Part shown: positions 57,903 to 64,000 of the stretch, one piece after another
Position numbering within the stretch: position 1 is the stretch's first letter
Layout: every line of letters starts with the position of its first letter
Assembly (NCBI RefSeq): GCF_009846865.1
Contig: NZ_WUWN01000016.1
Coordinates: 17,903 to 81,902, forward strand
Source: Puerhibacterium puerhi
GTDB taxonomy: Bacteria > Actinomycetota > Actinomycetes > Actinomycetales > Cellulomonadaceae
Length of the DNA: 64,000 nucleotides
Direction of reading: 5' to 3'
The notes under the pieces: model-generated
The model's database searches: none
Told to the model about the DNA's origin: nothing
Seen by the model: only the letters and a program-made list of their open reading frames with translations
Program-made: the position numbers and the translations under genes

Positions 57903-58459
57903 ACCTGCCCCTGCCCGTCGCCGTCGGGATCTGGGTCCTGGTCGGCGTCCTGCTCCTGCTCGTCGTCATCGGCGGCCGGCGCCGCCTCGCGCAGCGCACG
58001 CGTGGCGTGGTCCCCGCCCCGCCCGAGCCGCCCGCCGACCTCGGCGCGCGCCGCCTCGAGCCCGTCGAGGCCACCTACGTCACCACGACGCTGGGCGGCG
58101 ACTGGCTCGCCCGCGTCGGCGCGCACGGCCTCGGCGACCGGTCGGTCGCCGCGGTGAGCGTGCACGACGCCGGCGTGCTGGTCGAGCGCACCGGCGCCGA
58201 CCCGGTGTTCGTCCCGGCCGACGCCGTGCGGCGCGTGGCCCTCGCGCCCGGCATGGCCGGCAAGTTCGTCGGCACCGACAGCATCGTCGTCGTGTCCTGG
58301 CTCGCGCCGGCCGACGCCACCGCCCCGGCGACCGCCCTCGACACCGGCGTGCGCCCCCGCCATCCCGCCGACCGCGCGCGGCTCGTCGACGCCGTCCGAG
58401 CCCTCGCCGCCGGCCCCGACCCCGAGACCCCCGCAGCCCCGCCGAAGGAGAACCAGTGA
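57899..58459 (+). CDS. PH-like membrane-anchored protein in pyr operon
   Basis: 186 aa from GTG overlapping pyrC. One N-terminal membrane helix ([20 protein letters not shown]) and a cytoplasmic PH-like beta domain ([32 protein letters not shown]). A protein of this type sits between pyrC and carA in many actinobacteria; function unknown. Overlaps carA (GTGA), so it is translated with the operon. Confidence 0.85.
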   Translation: MNLPLPVAVGIWVLVGVLLLLVVIGGRRRLAQRTRGVVPAPPEPPADLGARRLEPVEATYVTTTLGGDWLARVGAHGLGDRSVAAVSVHDAGVLVERTGADPVFVPADAVRRVALAPGMAGKFVGTDSIVVVSWLAPADATAPATALDTGVRPRHPADRARLVDAVRALAAGPDPETPAAPPKENQ

Positions 58460-59720
58460 CCACCACGACCGCTGCCGTGCACGACCGGGCCCTGCTCGTC
58501 CTCGAGGACGGCACCGTGGCCCGCGGCCGCGCGTACGGCGCACGGGGCACCACGCTCGGCGAGATCGTCTTCTCCACCGGCATGACCGGCTACCAGGAGA
58601 CCCTCACCGACCCGTCGTACCACCGCCAGATCGTCGTCATGACCGCGCCGCACATCGGCAACACCGGCGTCAACGACGAGGACCCCGAGTCCGGCAAGAT
58701 CTGGGTGTCCGGCTGGGTGGTGCGCGACCCCGCCCGCCGCGTGTCGTCCTGGCGCGCCGCCCGCACCCTCGACGAGGAGCTCGCCGAGCAGGGCGTGGTC
58801 GGCATCAGCGACGTCGACACCCGCTTCCTCACCCGCCACCTGCGCGAGCTCGGCGTCATGCGCGCCGGCATCTTCTCCGGTGACGCGCTGCTGACGACGA
58901 GCCCGAGCGGCCGCCCGGTCGAGCGGACCGTCGAGGACCTGGTCGCCGAGGTGCAGGCCGCCCCGCTGATGGCCGGGGCCGACCTGGCCCGCGAGGTCAC
59001 CACCGCCGAGCCCTACACGATCGAGCCGTGCGGCGACTGGGCCGGCCAGGACCCGGTCGCCACCGTCGTCGCCGTCGACCTCGGCATCAAGGCCATGACG
59101 CCGCAGCGCCTCGCCGAGCGCGGCGTGCGGGTGCACGTGGTGCCGCAGTCCGCCACCGTCGAGGAGGTCACCGGCCTGCTGCCGGCCGACGCCCCGCACG
59201 GGGTGTTCTTCTCCAACGGCCCGGGCGACCCGGCGGCCGCCACGCACGAGATCGAGCTGCTGCGCGCGGTGCTCGACCGCGGCATCCCGTTCTTCGGCAT
59301 CTGCTTCGGCAACCAGCTGCTCGGCCGCGCGCTGGGCTACGGGACCTACAAGCTGGGCTACGGCCACCGCGGCATCAACCAGCCCGTGCTGGACCGCACG
59401 ACCGGCAAGGTCGAGGTCACCGCGCACAACCACGGGTTCGCCGTCGACGCGCCCGTGGACGCCGTCAGCACCGCGCCGCACGACGGCGGCCGCTACGGCC
59501 GGGTCGTCGTCGCGCACGTCGGCCTCAACGACCAGGTGGTCGAGGGCCTGACCGCCCTCGACATCCCGGCGTTCTCCGTGCAGTACCACCCCGAGGCGGC
59601 CGCCGGACCGCACGACTCCGCCTACCTGTTCGACCGCTTCGTCGAGCTCATGAAGACCCGCACGCCCGTCACCGTCCCCGACGAGGCGCTGGCCGCCCTC
59701 GCCGGCGAGAAGGAGAACTG

Positions 59721-59721
<1 letters not shown>
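58456..59721 (+). CDS. carA: Carbamoyl-phosphate synthase small subunit
   Basis: 421 aa from GTG. N-terminal domain [20 protein letters not shown]; class I glutamine amidotransferase domain with SNGPGDPAA, nucleophile Cys283 in [12 protein letters not shown], and His378/Glu380 in QYHPE. Releases ammonia from glutamine for CarB. Confidence 0.97.
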
Positions 59722-63127
<3,406 letters not shown>

Positions 63128-63131
<4 letters not shown>

Positions 63132-63976
63132 CGCAGCCGTTCGGCGTGCGGCTCGCCGCCGCCATGGAGGCCCACGGGCCGCTGTGCGTCGGCATCGACC
63201 CGCACGCCGCGCTGCTGGAGGCCTGGGGCCTGGGGGACGACGCAGCGGGCGTGCGCGAGTTCTCGCTGCGCGTCGTCGAGGCCCTGGGCGGCCGCGTCGC
63301 GGCGCTCAAGCCGCAGGCGGCGTTCTACGAGCGGCACGGCGCGGCCGGCGTCGCGGCGCTGGAGGAGACGATCGCGGCGGCCCGCGCCGCCGGCACGCTG
63401 ACGATCGTCGACGCCAAGCGGGGCGACATCGGCTCCACGATGGGCGGGTACGCCGACGCGTTCCTGCGCGACGGCTCGCCGCTGGCGGGCGACGCGCTGA
63501 CCGTCTCGCCGTTCCTCGGCTTCGGCTCGCTCGCACCCGCCGCAGACGCCGCCCGCGCGAGCGGGCGCGGGCTGTTCGTGCTGTGCCTCACCTCCAACCC
63601 GGAGGGCCCCGAGGTGCAGCACGCCACCACGGCCGGCGGCGCGAGCGTCACCGCGACCGTTGCCGCGCACGCCGCCGCCCTGAACGCCGGCGCCGACCCG
63701 CTGGGCTCCGTCGGGCTCGTCGTGGGCGCCACGGTGGGCGACGCCGTCGCCGCCACGGGGACCGACCTGGCGGCCGTGAACGGTCCGCTCCTGGCGCCCG
63801 GCGTGGGCGCCCAGGGCGCCGGCGCCGCCGAGCTCGCCGCCGTATTCGGCGCGGCGCGCCGGCAGGTGCTGGCCTCGTCCTCGCGCGGCGTGCTGCGCGC
63901 CGGGCCGGACGCCGGCGCGCTGCGGTCCGCCGCCGCCGAGGCCGCCCGGGAGGCCGCCGCCGCGCTGCGCGGCTGA
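63128..63976 (+). CDS. pyrF: Orotidine 5'-phosphate decarboxylase, type 2
   Basis: 282 aa from GTG overlapping car[33 protein letters not shown], catalytic [15 protein letters not shown] (Asp95, Lys97) and [10 protein letters not shown]: the long type-2 form found in actinobacteria and myxobacteria. Final step of UMP synthesis. 24 bases of sequence follow it; pyrD and pyrE are not in the window. Confidence 0.96.
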
Positions 63977-64000
63977 CAGCCGGGGCGCCGGCCGGGGGAG

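Overview
The window is high-GC actinobacterial DNA carrying most of an integrated tailed-phage genome (about 1..45,300) followed by host chromosome (about 45,310..64,000). The host part suggests a micrococcalean actinomycete of the Cellulomonas/Cellulosimicrobium/Isoptericola type. The evidence is very high GC, GTG starts, overlapping stop/start codons, a Zn-ribbon serine integrase phage, and a pyrR-pyrB-pyrC-(PH-like)-carA-carB-pyrF operon downstream of efp-nusB. The genus assignment is inference.

Prophage, leftward arm (1..27,026, minus strand). Read in the direction of transcription it is a nearly complete siphophage late module. It runs: two glycosyltransferases, HNH nuclease, small and large terminase, SPP1-type portal, MuF-like protein, scaffold, P22-like coat protein, head-tail connectors, tail terminator, major tail protein, tail chaperones with a -1 frameshift, tape measure, distal tail and baseplate proteins, an S74-type tail fibre, an M15 endolysin, a coiled-coil membrane protein and a holin-like protein. 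After these come a helix-turn-helix regulator diverging from a Cys-rich Lsr2-like gene, a YqaJ exonuclease, and a gene running off the left edge. The early/recombination genes and the other attachment site must lie to the left of the window.

Central gap (27,027..28,644). This 1.6 kb stretch without a convincing gene separates the leftward late genes from the rightward accessory genes. It contains, in order, a CTAG-rich array of hairpins, a stretch rich in CACAGCGC octamers, two copies of a phage-specific 16-bp element, and a highly structured segment ending in a perfect tRNA-like cloverleaf. A second tRNA-like fold lies at 29,043..29,108. By position the gap is a good candidate for the packaging (cos) and/or replication region.

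Prophage, rightward arm (28,645..43,812, plus strand). About 35 small, tightly overlapping genes, mostly of unknown function. Recognisable members are a short Lsr2-type protein without a DNA-binding domain, an RNA ligase and a kinase/phosphatase that together form an RNA-repair pair, an HNH nuclease between two paralogues, a lipoprotein and several small membrane proteins. Two small genes look frameshifted. A recurring element, GTGTGGAGSCTTGACR, punctuates both arms. A strong terminator separates this arm from the converging serine integrase (43,850..45,274). Just beyond the integrase start lies a 5'-truncated FMN-dependent lactate monooxygenase/alpha-hydroxy-acid oxidase gene, the apparent insertion target.

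Host chromosome (45,310..64,000). A UMF1-type transporter converges on a redox operon (quinone-oxidoreductase-like protein, MFS exporter, FAD-linked oxidase) that diverges from soxR; a textbook SoxR box lies in the 19-bp promoter spacer. Then follow aroQ, a SatD-type regulator with a membrane protein, efp and nusB, and the pyrimidine operon pyrR-pyrB-pyrC-PH-carA-carB-pyrF, whose leader contains a PyrR-binding-loop-like sequence overlapping the pyrR ribosome binding site.
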